A stretch of DNA of 58,129 bases from Bacteroidia bacterium (lineage in GTDB: Bacteria > Bacteroidota > Bacteroidia > J057), in contig JAUIGE010000039.1 in NCBI GenBank assembly GCA_030430205.1, positions 1 through 58,129 of the forward strand, written 5' to 3'. The notes beneath the pieces were generated by a model that made no database searches, had not been told where the DNA came from, and was given only the letters and a program-made list of their open reading frames with translations. A program made the translations under genes and the position numbers. Shown here piece by piece: positions 7,686 to 18,200 of this stretch; within the stretch, counting starts at the first letter, position 1; each line of letters starts with the position of its first letter.

Positions 7686-8905
7686 AAATTCTTTTTTCCC
7701 TACTTATCCTCCTCAGTTTCACGGCAAGTGCACAGACCTGCCATCCCGATTCTCTCCGCACTTACGAAGTGCGCGCCTCTGAAACCGATGCCCGCATCGC
7801 CTTCGAATTGCGAAAGCATTTCGCATGGCATAATCCCAGCTGCCAGCCGAAAAATCTGCTGTTGTTACACCTTGTCGGTACCATCGACCATCCTCAAAGC
7901 ACCACCTACTTCCCGGCTCTCGCCGCCAACCACGGCTACCATGCCCTCAGCCTCAAATACCCCAACGGCACCTCTGCCCAGTCTCCCTGCCGCAACAGCA
8001 TCGATAGCAGCTGCTTCGAAAGATTTCGGAGAGAAATCATCGAAGGGATAAATTATAGTCCTGACATTCAGGTGGATACGGTAGATTGTATCAACAATCG
8101 GCTGATCAGATTGCTGCAGTACCTGCATGCCCAGCACCCAGCCGAAGGCTGGGATACCTACTTTAGCGGCAACGCTATCCACTGGTCTCAGCTTGTCCTT
8201 TCAGGACATTCACAAGGCGGCGGCCATGCCGCCCTGATCGCCAAAGACCATCGGGTAAATCGGGTGATCATGTTTGCCTCCCCCAATGATTTCAGCGAGC
8301 ACTTCAACGAACCCGCCTTTTGGGCTTCCAGGCCTTCAAGCACGCCAGCGGCGGCTTTTTATGCCTTTGCCAACCTGCACGACGACATCGTCGATTTTCC
8401 GGAGCAATACCAGCACTGGACCCTGATGGGCATGGCAGCTTTCGGAGATAGCCTCCGCATACAAGGCGCTGCCTGCCCCTTTGACCATAGCCATCGCCTG
8501 TATACCATCGATAGCAGGCCTGGCCTGGCAGTCAGCCACAGCCTGATGATACGCGACGATGATACGCCTTTGGATTCCACAGGAAAAGCTGTCTATGAAG
8601 ATGTTTGGAAATATTTGCTGGGCCTGCCTTGCGGGAATGTGGGTATGCAGGAAAGCCGGTGGAAGGAAAAGATTCGGCTGTACCCCAATCCATGCAGGGA
8701 CGAGCTCTTCCTTGAAGGCTTGAATCAGGGATTCGGGTTGGAGATCATGAACCTGCAGGGGATCGTCTGCCAGCGCATGAGTGCCCTGCCTCCTTCGGCA
8801 AAAATTGATTTGGGCAAGCTGCCAGCAGGAGTTTATGTGGTTCACATGCGTTCAAAGGACGGGGCATATCGGGGATGCAGGAGGTTGGTGAAAATTGATT
8901 TTTGA
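7682..8905 (+). CDS. Secreted alpha/beta hydrolase with T9SS sorting domain
   Basis: The 407-residue product has a signal peptide (cleavage after about residue 18, SAQ), an alpha/beta-hydrolase domain and a C-terminal type IX sorting domain. The nucleophile elbow is GHSQGGG, with Ser at about 177. An acidic candidate lies in HDDIVD, and a late His in SHSLM. The C-terminal 75 residues begin with LYPNPCRDELFL and end LPAGVYVVHM...RRLVK, typical of Por-secretion cargo, so it should be exported and attached to the cell surface. Cysteines in the mature part suggest disulfides. The family resembles esterases or acetyl-xylan esterases; the substrate is unknown. The start overlaps the preceding gene by four bases. 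Confidence 0.85.
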   Translation: MKILFSLLILLSFTASAQTCHPDSLRTYEVRASETDARIAFELRKHFAWHNPSCQPKNLLLLHLVGTIDHPQSTTYFPALAANHGYHALSLKYPNGTSAQSPCRNSIDSSCFERFRREIIEGINYSPDIQVDTVDCINNRLIRLLQYLHAQHPAEGWDTYFSGNAIHWSQLVLSGHSQGGGHAALIAKDHRVNRVIMFASPNDFSEHFNEPAFWASRPSSTPAAAFYAFANLHDDIVDFPEQYQHWTLMGMAAFGDSLRIQGAACPFDHSHRLYTIDSRPGLAVSHSLMIRDDDTPLDSTGKAVYEDVWKYLLGLPCGNVGMQESRWKEKIRLYPNPCRDELFLEGLNQGFGLEIMNLQGIVCQRMSALPPSAKIDLGKLPAGVYVVHMRSKDGAYRGCRRLVKIDF

Positions 8906-8925
8906 TTAGCTTGTGCCCAAAATAA

Positions 8926-9660
8926 TCTCCCATCGACTACTCTTACCTCTTCGCAATCGGCTCGGCCTTCATCCTTGGCTTCGCCAAGTCAGGTTTTAAA
9001 GGGCTGGGTTTCATCATCGTTACGCTGATGGCCCTGGCATTTGAGAGCAAGGCCTCTACAGGCATTTTGCTGCCGCTGCTGGTGCTCGGCGATACCTTCG
9101 CCATCATTTACTACCGCAAGGATGTGAACTGGAAGACCCTGTTCAAACTCTTTCCGCCGATGGCGGTGGGGGTGGTGGTAGGTGTTTTTGTAGGGGAAAA
9201 AATGCCGGAAACACTTTTCAAGCAGGTGATGGCTGTAATTATTTTTATCAGCGGTATCATGATTGTGGTTTTGCAGCGCATGCAAAAGGACAAAATCCCC
9301 CAACACTGGAGCTTCGCTACACTGATGGGGCTGGGAGCGGGCTTCACCACCATGGTGGGCAACCTTGCCGGCGCTTTTACCAACATCTATTTCCTGGCCG
9401 TAAAGTTCCCCAAAAGGGCATTTATCGGTACAGCCGCCTGGCTATTCTTCTTCATCAATATCTTTAAACTGCCTTTTCACATCTGGTCCTGGGGCACAAT
9501 CAATGAGGATTCACTTTTAGAAAACCTCTACCTGGCACCTTTCGTCATTCTCGGCTTTTTTGTGGGAATAAAGCTCATAGAGAAAGTCAGCAACGCTTTT
9601 TTTATCCGCTATATATTGGTGATGACGATGGTGGGCGCAGTTTTGATTTGGCTGCGGTAG
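8926..9660 (+). CDS. TauE/SafE-family membrane permease with unresolved 5' end
   Basis: The frame encodes a TauE/SafE-type exporter (small sulfonate, sulfite or related anions) with about seven to eight hydrophobic segments. The first ATG (9028) would cut off a clear first membrane segment: codons from 8926 read DYSYLFAIGSAFILGFAKSG, followed by FKGLGFIIVTL. No ATG, GTG or TTG precedes this in frame, and a stop lies at 8923. A GTG at 8913 reads MPKIIS in the neighbouring frame and would join DYSYLF if one base in the CCC run at 8929-8931 were absent. So either this is a recent frameshift (or assembly error) or a non-standard start such as ATC 8932 is used. The gene lies 20 bases after the secreted esterase. 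Confidence 0.75.
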   Translation, partial: SPIDYSYLFAIGSAFILGFAKSGFKGLGFIIVTLMALAFESKASTGILLPLLVLGDTFAIIYYRKDVNWKTLFKLFPPMAVGVVVGVFVGEKMPETLFKQVMAVIIFISGIMIVVLQRMQKDKIPQHWSFATLMGLGAGFTTMVGNLAGAFTNIYFLAVKFPKRAFIGTAAWLFFFINIFKLPFHIWSWGTINEDSLLENLYLAPFVILGFFVGIKLIEKVSNAFFIRYILVMTMVGAVLIWLR

Positions 9661-9713
9661 AGGAAATAGATTTCCCATTTTCGGAAAAGGGGAATTTCGC
9701 GATATTTACCCTT

Positions 9714-12635
9714 ATGATATGGAAATTTCTCCTCTCCCTGTTTTTTTTGAGCTTTTTTGCCTTGCCGGCAGATTCCTTCGCTCAGCAAATACGCCTCAAT
9801 GAGGTCGCCTCTTCCAATTCGGTTTTTGAAGATGAAGATGGCGACAAGCCAGACTGGTTTGAGCTATACAATACTGCTGGTCAGCCGCTTAACCTCAGTG
9901 GCTGGACAATCACAGACAACAAAGACAAGCCCGCAAAATGGGCTTTTCCGGCTGTCATCATAGGCCCTGGCGAATATCTGCTCATCTGGGCTTCGGGCAA
10001 GGATCGGGACAATCACAGCAATTTTAAAATTTCCTCCGCAGGAGAAACAATCTACCTATTCAATCCCAATCAGCAACTGATTGATGAGCTCCCGGCAGAA
10101 AATCTGCCCGCTGATATCTCCTTCGGCATCGCTGCCGATGGCAGCAAGCGGTATTTTGAGACGCCCACTCCCGGCCAGCCCAATGGCGGCCTTTCCTATG
10201 CAGGCATCAGCCTGGCTCATATTGACTTTTCCCATCCCGGCGGGCCGGTAGATACTTTTTCGCTCATACTCAGCGGCCTAGCCGCCACCGACACCATCCG
10301 CTATACGCTGGATGCCAGCCTCCCTCACGATAGCTCTGCTATCTATACAGGCCCCATACCGATCCGACAACATACAGTCGTCAGGGCGAGGGTCATGCGC
10401 GCCGATGTGAGGCCTTCCCCTCTGCAAAGCCATAGCTACCTGGTCAATACCCGTCATCAGCTGCCGATCATTTCGCTGGTGACAGACCCGTACAATTTTT
10501 TTGATGATGACTATGGCATGTATGTCTATGGCAACTCCTATAGCCCGGAATTACCTCATTTTGGAGCCAATTTTTGGGAAGATTGGGAGCGGCCCCTTCA
10601 CTTTACTTTGTATGAAAAGGATGGAAGCCTGGGAACCTCTTTTGAGGCGGGGGCCAAAATATTTGGGGCATGGAGCCGCGCTAACGATCAGCGCTCGTTT
10701 TCTATTTTTGCCCGAAAAAAATATGGCACAGAAGAAATCAATTATCCTTTATTTCCCCAGCTTCCTTACCAAAACTTCCAGGCCATCGTGCTGCGAAATG
10801 CGGGAAATGACTGGCTCAACAGCATGATGCGGGATGCTGTGCTCACAGGTCTCATGCATGATACAGACCTGAGCGTGCAAGCCTACAGGCCTGCTGTCAC
10901 CTACATCAATGGGACGTATTGGGGTTTTTACAATATGCGCGAAAAGATCAATGAGCACATGCTCGCCTCCAAACATCAGCTAAATCCTGATGACATAGAC
11001 CTGCTGGAAGCAGGGGGGGACATCGTGCAGGGCGATAATCGCGATTATCTGAACCTGATTCATTTTCTACAAACCAATAACCTGGTGCAGGAAAGCCCTT
11101 ATGCGCATGTGGCTAATGAAATTGATATCGACAATTTCATCCTCTACTATGTCACCCAGATTTACATCGACAACCAGGATTGGCCTGGCAACAATGTGAA
11201 ATTTTGGCGTGCCAATGGCAGCAAATGGAAGTGGATCCTCTATGACACAGATTTTGGCTTTGGCATTTGGAATACCAACAATTATCAAAACAATACACTT
11301 GCTTTTGCCCTGGAGCCCAATGGCCCCGGCTGGCCCAATCCGCCCTGGTCGACCTTGCTTTTCAGAAGACTGACACAGAACCTCGGCTTTCGCCAGCAGT
11401 TTGTCAATCAGTTTGCCGACGAGCTTAACTCACGCTTTTTGCCTGAACGCGTCACCCACTTCATAGATAGCCTGTCGTCGGCCATAGAGCCGGAAATCCA
11501 GGCGCATTATGTGCGTTGGGGCGGTTTTACCGGCTACTGGCGGGACCAGGTGAGCAACATGAAAATCTTTGCGAACAATCGCCAGACCTACCTCAAAAGC
11601 CATATTCGCAACCAGTTTCGTTTCCCCGCTTTTCATACGCTTAGGCTTGAAAACGAGGACCCAAAACACGGCTACATTCAGCTTAACAGCCTGACCATCA
11701 AGCAAAAAAGCTGGCAGGGGGACTACTTTCAGACTGTACCTATCACCCTCACAGCCATCCCCCAGGGCGGCATGGTATTCTCTCATTGGGAAGGGGCAGG
11801 AGTTTCAGACTCTACCCAGCTTCAGATTGAAGTGGACATGAAAGGCCCGATGACCATCATTCCGCATTTTATCGAAGAGCCCATAGAATTGGGAAATATC
11901 ATCATCAATGAGATCAACTATCAGTCAGATGAAGCCTTCAATACAGATGACTGGGTAGAGTTGCACAATGTCAGCTCGAAGGAAATTGACCTTTCAGGCT
12001 GGGAGTTGAAAGGCAATGCCGGTCGCTATGTGATCCCGCCTGGTCGCACGCTGGCTCCACAGGCCTATCTGGTGCTGGCGAAATCTATTTTTGCCTTTAG
12101 GGCGATCTATCCTGACATCCGCGATGCCATTGGCGGCTTTGCTTTTGACTTGTCAAAAGAAGGCGATGTCGTCAGGCTGCTGGATAGAAATGCTGTACAG
12201 CAGGATGTGGTGGCATATATGCCAGAAGCTCCCTGGCCCCTCCCTGCCAGGGGCAGGGGGCCTACGATGGAACTGTTGGATCCATCACTCGACAACAGCC
12301 TGCCCGAAAACTGGGCCTCCATACACACCGTCGGGAGTCCGGGCGAGAGCAATATCGCTTCAACAAAATACTATTTTGAAGGGTTTCAACAATATCCGAA
12401 TCCATTTGGTGATCAGGCACAACTGGATTTCCACCTGGTCGGGCGAAGCCTGGTGGTCGCGGAGTTATACGACCTGAGCGGAGCGAAAGTGTACACCCTT
12501 TTTGAAGGGGAGCTGGAGACGGGGGCACATCAGCTGAAAGCTGATTTAGGCTTTTTGAGCAGCGGGCTGTATATCCTGAGATTCAGGAAAGGTGATGAAC
12601 CAGAGGTAGTCACCCAATGGGTTAAATCGCGCTAA
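9714..12635 (+). CDS. Large secreted CotH-kinase protein with lamin-tail domains and T9SS sorting domain
   Basis: The 973-residue product has a signal peptide (MIWKFLLSLFF..., cleavage near FAQQ). The first lamin-tail domain spans about residues 25-140 (IRLNEVASSN, DWFELYN, LSGWTITDN). A chitobiase/FN3-like segment (about 165-240) contains TIRYTLDASLPHD. A CotH-type atypical kinase domain lies at about 250-560, with YNMREKINEHML and KWILYDTDFGFG as the key motifs. A small beta-repeat domain (about 620-715) and a second lamin-tail domain (about 720-830, INEINYQSD, WVELHNVS) follow. The end (QYPNPFGDQAQLDF ... LSSGLYILRFRKG) is a type IX sorting signal. CotH proteins of spore formers phosphorylate proteins; the role in Bacteroidota is not established. 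ATG 9714 is preferred over 9648 because it starts the signal peptide. Confidence 0.88.
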   Translation: MIWKFLLSLFFLSFFALPADSFAQQIRLNEVASSNSVFEDEDGDKPDWFELYNTAGQPLNLSGWTITDNKDKPAKWAFPAVIIGPGEYLLIWASGKDRDNHSNFKISSAGETIYLFNPNQQLIDELPAENLPADISFGIAADGSKRYFETPTPGQPNGGLSYAGISLAHIDFSHPGGPVDTFSLILSGLAATDTIRYTLDASLPHDSSAIYTGPIPIRQHTVVRARVMRADVRPSPLQSHSYLVNTRHQLPIISLVTDPYNFFDDDYGMYVYGNSYSPELPHFGANFWEDWERPLHFTLYEKDGSLGTSFEAGAKIFGAWSRANDQRSFSIFARKKYGTEEINYPLFPQLPYQNFQAIVLRNAGNDWLNSMMRDAVLTGLMHDTDLSVQAYRPAVTYINGTYWGFYNMREKINEHMLASKHQLNPDDIDLLEAGGDIVQGDNRDYLNLIHFLQTNNLVQESPYAHVANEIDIDNFILYYVTQIYIDNQDWPGNNVKFWRANGSKWKWILYDTDFGFGIWNTNNYQNNTLAFALEPNGPGWPNPPWSTLLFRRLTQNLGFRQQFVNQFADELNSRFLPERVTHFIDSLSSAIEPEIQAHYVRWGGFTGYWRDQVSNMKIFANNRQTYLKSHIRNQFRFPAFHTLRLENEDPKHGYIQLNSLTIKQKSWQGDYFQTVPITLTAIPQGGMVFSHWEGAGVSDSTQLQIEVDMKGPMTIIPHFIEEPIELGNIIINEINYQSDEAFNTDDWVELHNVSSKEIDLSGWELKGNAGRYVIPPGRTLAPQAYLVLAKSIFAFRAIYPDIRDAIGGFAFDLSKEGDVVRLLDRNAVQQDVVAYMPEAPWPLPARGRGPTMELLDPSLDNSLPENWASIHTVGSPGESNIASTKYYFEGFQQYPNPFGDQAQLDFHLVGRSLVVAELYDLSGAKVYTLFEGELETGAHQLKADLGFLSSGLYILRFRKGDEPEVVTQWVKSR

Positions 12636-12651
12636 ACACATATAGTTTTAT

Positions 12652-13599
12652 ATGAAACAATACCTGGGAATTATCACTGGAGGCCTTTATGGCTTCCTGT
12701 TTCGCCTTTTGGGCGAATTTGAATTCGGGTTTGAGGAGCTTGTAGAAAACTTCTACAGCCTTTCTTCCATCACTTTTATTTGGATAGTACCTATGGTTGT
12801 AGGGGTCATTCCTATCTTTATCGCTCGTGATAAAGTGGGTAATTCGAGGCTCAGGCAGTTTTTCTTCCCGCTGCTCAGCGTGCTCTTTTTCTTCCTGCTT
12901 GCTTTTAGCACGCGCCTGGAAGATGCAGTTTGCATCCTGATCATGAGCCTGCCATTTCTGCTGATGGCAGGTTTTTCCGGCTTGATTTTGAGCCATTGGA
13001 TCAAGCGGCAAAACGAGAAAAAGATGTATGTCATCCTTTTTCTGCCATTGCTTCTCAGCCCTTTGGAATCTTTGCTCCCCACACCACAAAGCTCCTATGA
13101 AGTCAAAAATGAAGTAGTTTTGGAGAAAAGCCCGGCAGAAATCTGGCAACACCTGACAGAAGTACCCGAAATCAGGGAAGAAGAATATGCACCTGGTTTT
13201 TTCAACCGCATCGGGCTTCCCCGCCCGGTAAAATCCCAATTGGAAGTAATGGATGGCAAGACCTACCGCGTAGGCTATTTTTCGGATGGCCTGAAACTGG
13301 TCGAATCCATCTCTTACAAAGACAGCCTCAAGGCCTTGCATTTTCGCATCCACATGGATAAATCCACGCTGCGCGACTTGCCGATGGACAAGCACATCCT
13401 GGGCAGTGGGTATTTTCAATTTACAGAAATCGCCTATCAACTGGAGGCTTTGTCTCCGCACCGGACGCGCCTGAGCCTAAGCTGTAGCTACAGCATCCAT
13501 ACCCGTTTCAATTTCTACGGAAATTTTTGGGCGAAAAGGGTGATTGGAGATTTTGAGAAAAGGTTGCTGGAGGCGCTGAAAGGGAAGCTGGAGGATTAG
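12652..13599 (+). CDS. Membrane protein with C-terminal START/SRPBCC-like domain
   Basis: The 315-residue product starts with four hydrophobic segments (about residues 5-20, 42-60, 75-95 and 100-120). These are followed from about residue 145 by a soluble domain of the polyketide-cyclase/START type, recognisable by KNEVVLEKSPAEIWQHLTE and the closing pattern TRLSLSCSYSI. Such domains bind hydrophobic ligands in a deep pocket; what this one binds is unknown. It lies 16 bases after the CotH gene on the same strand and could be cotranscribed with it. A bidirectional hairpin terminator follows the stop. Confidence 0.75.
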   Translation: MKQYLGIITGGLYGFLFRLLGEFEFGFEELVENFYSLSSITFIWIVPMVVGVIPIFIARDKVGNSRLRQFFFPLLSVLFFFLLAFSTRLEDAVCILIMSLPFLLMAGFSGLILSHWIKRQNEKKMYVILFLPLLLSPLESLLPTPQSSYEVKNEVVLEKSPAEIWQHLTEVPEIREEEYAPGFFNRIGLPRPVKSQLEVMDGKTYRVGYFSDGLKLVESISYKDSLKALHFRIHMDKSTLRDLPMDKHILGSGYFQFTEIAYQLEALSPHRTRLSLSCSYSIHTRFNFYGNFWAKRVIGDFEKRLLEALKGKLED

Positions 13600-13615
13600 G
13601 GTAATGGATCAGAAT

Positions 13616-13657
13616 AAAAAAGATGAGCCACCCAGCTAAGGATGGCCCATCTTTTTT
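13616..13657. terminator. Bidirectional hairpin terminator
   Basis: A stem with A-rich left flank and T-rich right flank (AAAAAAGATGaGCCA ... TGGCcCATCTTTTTT) lies between convergent genes. It can terminate the START-domain gene on plus and susD on minus. Confidence 0.8.
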
Positions 13658-13658
13658 A

Positions 13659-13718
13659 GTTTGCAGTATTCAGTTTGCAGTATTCAGTAAATCCCACTGC
13701 CAACTGTCCACTGCCAAC
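13659..13718. repeat. Heptanucleotide tandem array (GTTTGCA/GTATTCA and complementary CACTGCC/AACTGTC)
   Basis: GTTTGCA, GTATTCA, GTTTGCA and GTATTCA in 7-base register are followed by CACTGCC, AACTGTC, CACTGCC and AACTAG. The second half resembles the reverse complement of the TGGCAGT type. The array sits at the end of susD between convergent genes. Confidence 0.85.
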
Positions 13719-15178
13719 TAGTTAGGATTCTGCTCTGCAGCAGAGATCGCATCATTTGCGTTCAACTCATCTTCCGGAATCTGGAATCTGAATTTGTTGT
13801 CTTCAGCAGGTAGGTTGAAGAGGCCAAAAGAGGCATGGTTGGTACCAGCATAATCTCTTTCCAAAGGCTTCTTCAGTCTTTTCAGGTCATACCATGCATG
13901 ACCTTCACCCCAAAGTTCAATCCTTCTCTGAAGGTAAATCTCTTCGATCAGATCATCACCTGTAGCTGTAGAGAGGGTATAAGCAGGATCTTTGGTACTT
14001 ACCAGGTCAAAAAGAACCTGAGCAGCGCCAGAAGCATCTCCTGAGCGGGCTTTTGCCTCGGCTTCGATGAGATACATCTCAGCTACACGCAAGTAGATAT
14101 AATCTCCTTCGAAGAAGGAAGGATCTCTAAACTTGATATTGGAATAAGCTGGAAGCTGAGGATAGGTTGGATTGGCACTATCCGGGCTTACAAATGCAGA
14201 TTTGCGGATGTCAGAGTCAGGAATCTGGCTATACAGTTTGGCATCAATCAGTTTGTAAACGCCCAATACACCTGCATATCCATTGTTGGTATTGTCAAAG
14301 TGAGAGAAGAAAGAAGCAAAGATCGTAGAAGACTCGCCATCTATATCTGCTCCCCACATACACTCAGACTGATTGATATCAGAAAAACCGCTCAACCACT
14401 CAGCAGCTGACATAGGCGCCATGCCTGCACGTGCAGCAGAAGCCATCTCAGCAGCTTTTGACCACTCACCCATCTCGAGGTATACACGAGCGAGGAAAGC
14501 CTGTGAAACAGCCTGGTTTACTTCCTGCTTGGTAGACCTTGAAAATCCTTCCAACAATGGAACAGCAGCTTCCAGGTCAGCCTTGATTTGAGCATATACA
14601 TCTCCCACTGAAGCGCGTGCTTTACCTTCGAAAGACTTGCCATTAGGCATAGGGATACAGAGATCACCTTCGTGTCCGAGATAGGTATGTGCGTAGATTC
14701 TGGCTGTATTGAAGGTAAATAAGGCCCTCAAAGCCAGCGCCTGTCCAAGTAGTGCTTTTGCAGCAGGATCTGCAGTAGCAGGGTCAATCGCATTGATCAC
14801 AGAGTTGGCTTCCGCTACTTGTGTGTAGTAAGTATTCCAAATAATACGGGTTCTGGAGGAGGTTTGTACACGGGCATCATAGTTATAGAAAAAACCATAC
14901 CAGTGGAAAACAGACAGGGTATTGTCATGACTCATCATGTCAAGACCCGCCATGACACCTCTCAACCCATAATCGATGTGGCCTGTATTGCCACCGATGG
15001 CATAGGTTCTGAGGTTTGCATAGATACCATTGATAATGGCTTGCAGTGCTGCGGGATTTTCCGCGAGTTGGGCATTCGAAATAGTATTCGCTGGCTTGGT
15101 ATCCAGGAATTCTTTCTGGCAGCTCGTCGCGATCAGCGCGATGAACAATACCATGATAATGATTAATTTATTTCTCAT
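13718..15178 (-). CDS. SusD/RagB-family nutrient-binding lipoprotein
   Basis: The 486-residue product is a surface lipoprotein of the SusD family that caps the partner SusC transporter and captures oligosaccharides or peptides outside the cell. The lipobox ends at Cys20 (ALIATSC). The N-terminal SusD-like domain has FLDTKPANTISNAQL, and the TPR-like helices include ALLGQALALRALFTFNTARIY. The C-terminal RagB domain has YLRVAEMYLIEAEAKARSG and RIELWGEGHAWYDLKRLK, both hallmark segments. It directly follows susC with 34 bases between, in the usual susC-susD order. The ligand is not identifiable because no degradative glycosidase lies nearby. Confidence 0.95.
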   Translation of the reverse strand: MRNKLIIIMVLFIALIATSCQKEFLDTKPANTISNAQLAENPAALQAIINGIYANLRTYAIGGNTGHIDYGLRGVMAGLDMMSHDNTLSVFHWYGFFYNYDARVQTSSRTRIIWNTYYTQVAEANSVINAIDPATADPAAKALLGQALALRALFTFNTARIYAHTYLGHEGDLCIPMPNGKSFEGKARASVGDVYAQIKADLEAAVPLLEGFSRSTKQEVNQAVSQAFLARVYLEMGEWSKAAEMASAARAGMAPMSAAEWLSGFSDINQSECMWGADIDGESSTIFASFFSHFDNTNNGYAGVLGVYKLIDAKLYSQIPDSDIRKSAFVSPDSANPTYPQLPAYSNIKFRDPSFFEGDYIYLRVAEMYLIEAEAKARSGDASGAAQVLFDLVSTKDPAYTLSTATGDDLIEEIYLQRRIELWGEGHAWYDLKRLKKPLERDYAGTNHASFGLFNLPAEDNKFRFQIPEDELNANDAISAAEQNPN

Positions 15179-15212
15179 TGGATTTCTTTTAAATTATATA
15201 AAAGCTTGATTG

Positions 15213-18200
15213 TTAGAATCTTACATTTGCACCGATAGACATAGACCTCATGATAGAGTACTCATTGCTGGCATTACCAACTACACTCAATCGAGGATCA
15301 TATCCCTGACGTGCAGACCACAGGTACACATTGCTGGCAGCAGCATAAAGTCTCAGGCCATTGACGCCGATTTTGCTGTATACAGAAGAAGGCAGCTCAT
15401 AGCCCAGGATAACATCCTGGAGAGACAGGTAAGAAGCATCCACCAACCAGAAGTCAGAGGCGTTGTCATTCTGTGTATCAAAAAGGTCGATCCTTGGAAT
15501 AGTTGCATCTGTATTTTCTGGAGTCCATGAATTGAAAATGTCTTTGTGGTAGTTTTGTCCCACGTCTGGAGCAGAACCCAAAGAGTTTTGGTACACACCA
15601 TCATATCCATATCCGCCCATCTGGTAGGCAAAGTTGACATCCAGGCTGATGCCTTTGAAAGTCAAGCTGGTAGCAAAACCACCGTATAGATCAGGAATAG
15701 CTGATTTTCCAACAAAATACTCGTTGGCATCATTGTACTCAGTGGTAGTCAAACGGTTGCCTGTAGGCTCGCCATTTGCATCCAACTCGTCTATATACCA
15801 CATAGCGTCGCCTGTCTCCGTTTCGATTCCGGCATACTCTCTCATGTAGTACTCATAGCGGTTTCTTCCTTCTTCCAGTCTGAAGTTGCCATCATCAATA
15901 AACTCCTGAGGCAAACGTGTAATCAGGTTCGTAAAGTTAGTTGCATTCAGGTTGATGTTCCAGGTGAAATCGCGTGTTCTCACGACCTGAGCACCTACAG
16001 TGAACTCAATACCTTTGTTTTCCATATCTCCCACATTATCAGGGAAAGAACCACGTCCTTCAGAGAGAGGCAGCGGATTGTAAAACAAGAGATCATTTAC
16101 CTTGCGGATAAAGTACTCTACATTCAGGCTGAAGCGATCTTTGAGGAACCTTGCGTCAAAGCCCAGGTTGATGTTGGTAGAGTTTTCCCATCTGAGGGCT
16201 GTGTTGCCGAGAGATACGAAGCTAACTCCTGGTACGCCACCACCTGCGTTGATCACATTGTACTGGTCAACATAAGAATAGTAGTTTCTTCCACCACCTT
16301 CATACAGGATAGCGTCGTTTCCTTGCTGTCCATAACTGGCTTTCAGGCGCAGGCTTGTCAGGAAGCCAACATTATCGAGGAAGCTTTCCTCTGTCATGTC
16401 CCATGCAGCACCGACACCGTAGAATGTTCCCCAACGGCTTTCAGGAGAAAAAACAGAAGTTCCATCTCTACGGAAGCTGGCGTTGATGAAGTACTTATTT
16501 CTGAAGTCATAATTCAGTCTGGAGAAATAGCCTTCTACTCTGTAGTCCGTCTCAAATCCAGTGGCAAACTGGATATTGGTAGCATTATTCAATACAGCCA
16601 AATCACCCAACAGCGCCTGAGTCTTAGAAGCGCTCAAAGAGCTGAAGTGATAATCATTGCTCTCATGACCTGCCAAAGCAGCAAAAGTATGCTCACCGAA
16701 AGATTTCTTCCAGTTTAACAGTTGCTGATGAGCTACAGTCAATGCTGTAGTCGCAGTAGTGGTCAGACGACCATTTACGCCACTGGCATCTCCACCTACT
16801 GGAGTAGCAAAAGTGGTGATATTGCTACCGATATAGTCAGCAGAAAGGTTGTAAGTGAAATCAAAGTCTTCCAGGAAAGTAATGCGACCATAAACTCTTG
16901 TAGAGAGGTTGTCTCTGCTGTTTTTGTCTATGTCCAATAGCGTAGTCGCTACGGGGTTGTTAAACGCACCATAAGGCCTTACGCCCGGGATGCCGTCACC
17001 CACCTGACCGAAGTCATAAATCTTGTCTCCATTCTGATCCAGCATAAGTGCACCATTCTCATCCCTTGCATATACAGGATAGATAGGACCTACATTTCTG
17101 GCCCAGCTAAAGAGGTTGCTATAAGTAGAAGAACCTACGTTCTGAACAGGCGCATCCTGCTGGGTATTCGCATAGTTGATGTTACCACCTACTTTGAGCC
17201 ACTTGGAAGGTTTGAAATCCATAGAACCACGGCCGGTGATCCTCTGGAATCCTGACTTCAGCGCATAGCCTGAATCATCCAAATATCCCAAAGAGAAGAA
17301 GGCATTGGTTTTATCCGTCATGGACCTAACACCCAGGTGGGTTTCGTTTCTGGAAGAAGGGCTAAATAGCTCTTCTGCCCACAGATCCTGGTACAACAGG
17401 TTTGCGCCAGCGCGGACTTTTCCGGTAGAAGGATCAAGTACCTGATCATCAGGCAGGTTGTAGTTGTTGTAGCCGAGAGAAAATTCTCCGCCAGAAATCA
17501 ATTCTGCAGCAGCAATCATAGCAGCTGTATCAGCAGAAATGCCCTGATTGATCAGGCCAATGCGATGTCTGTCATACCAGGCTTCGTAATACTGAGCCGG
17601 ATCGGTGATCACATCATAGTCAGCAACGGATCTTGTGTTTCTTCCTGTCTTAACGTCCAGGGTGATTTCGATTCCGTTTTTCTTGCCTTTCTTGGTAGTA
17701 ACGATGATCACACCGTTGGCACCTCTGCTACCGTAGAGCGCGTTGGAAGAAGCGTCTTTCAGGAAAGTCATTGACTCAATATCTTGCGTAGCGATAGAGT
17801 TAATGTTTCCGTTGAAAGGCACACCATCCACCACATAAAGCGGCTCATTGGAGGCATTGATAGAACCGATACCTCTGAACCGTACAGAGGGACCTTCTCC
17901 AGGCTGACCATTTTGGGCGATGATCTGTACACCGGCGATTTTTCCGGTCAGGCCCTGTACGATGTTGGAGTTCTGGATTTTCTCGATCTCCCCAGAATTG
18001 ATGGAGACTACCGAACCTGTGATTTCTCTTTTGGTTTGAGAACCATAAGCTGTTACCACAACTTCGTCCAGGACATAGGATCCAGGGATCAGGGTTACGT
18101 CTACCCTTGAGCCGGTCACTACAACTTCCTGAGATCTGAATCCCGTGAAGCTGAATACCAAAGTATTTGTGCCGGCAGGCATTTTGATAGAGAAGTTTCC

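Noticed and set aside
12622-13461. Long minus-strand frame opposite the START-domain gene
   Set aside because: It is a shadow: Gln/Lys-rich, no motif, and the plus strand has clear membrane segments and a fold.
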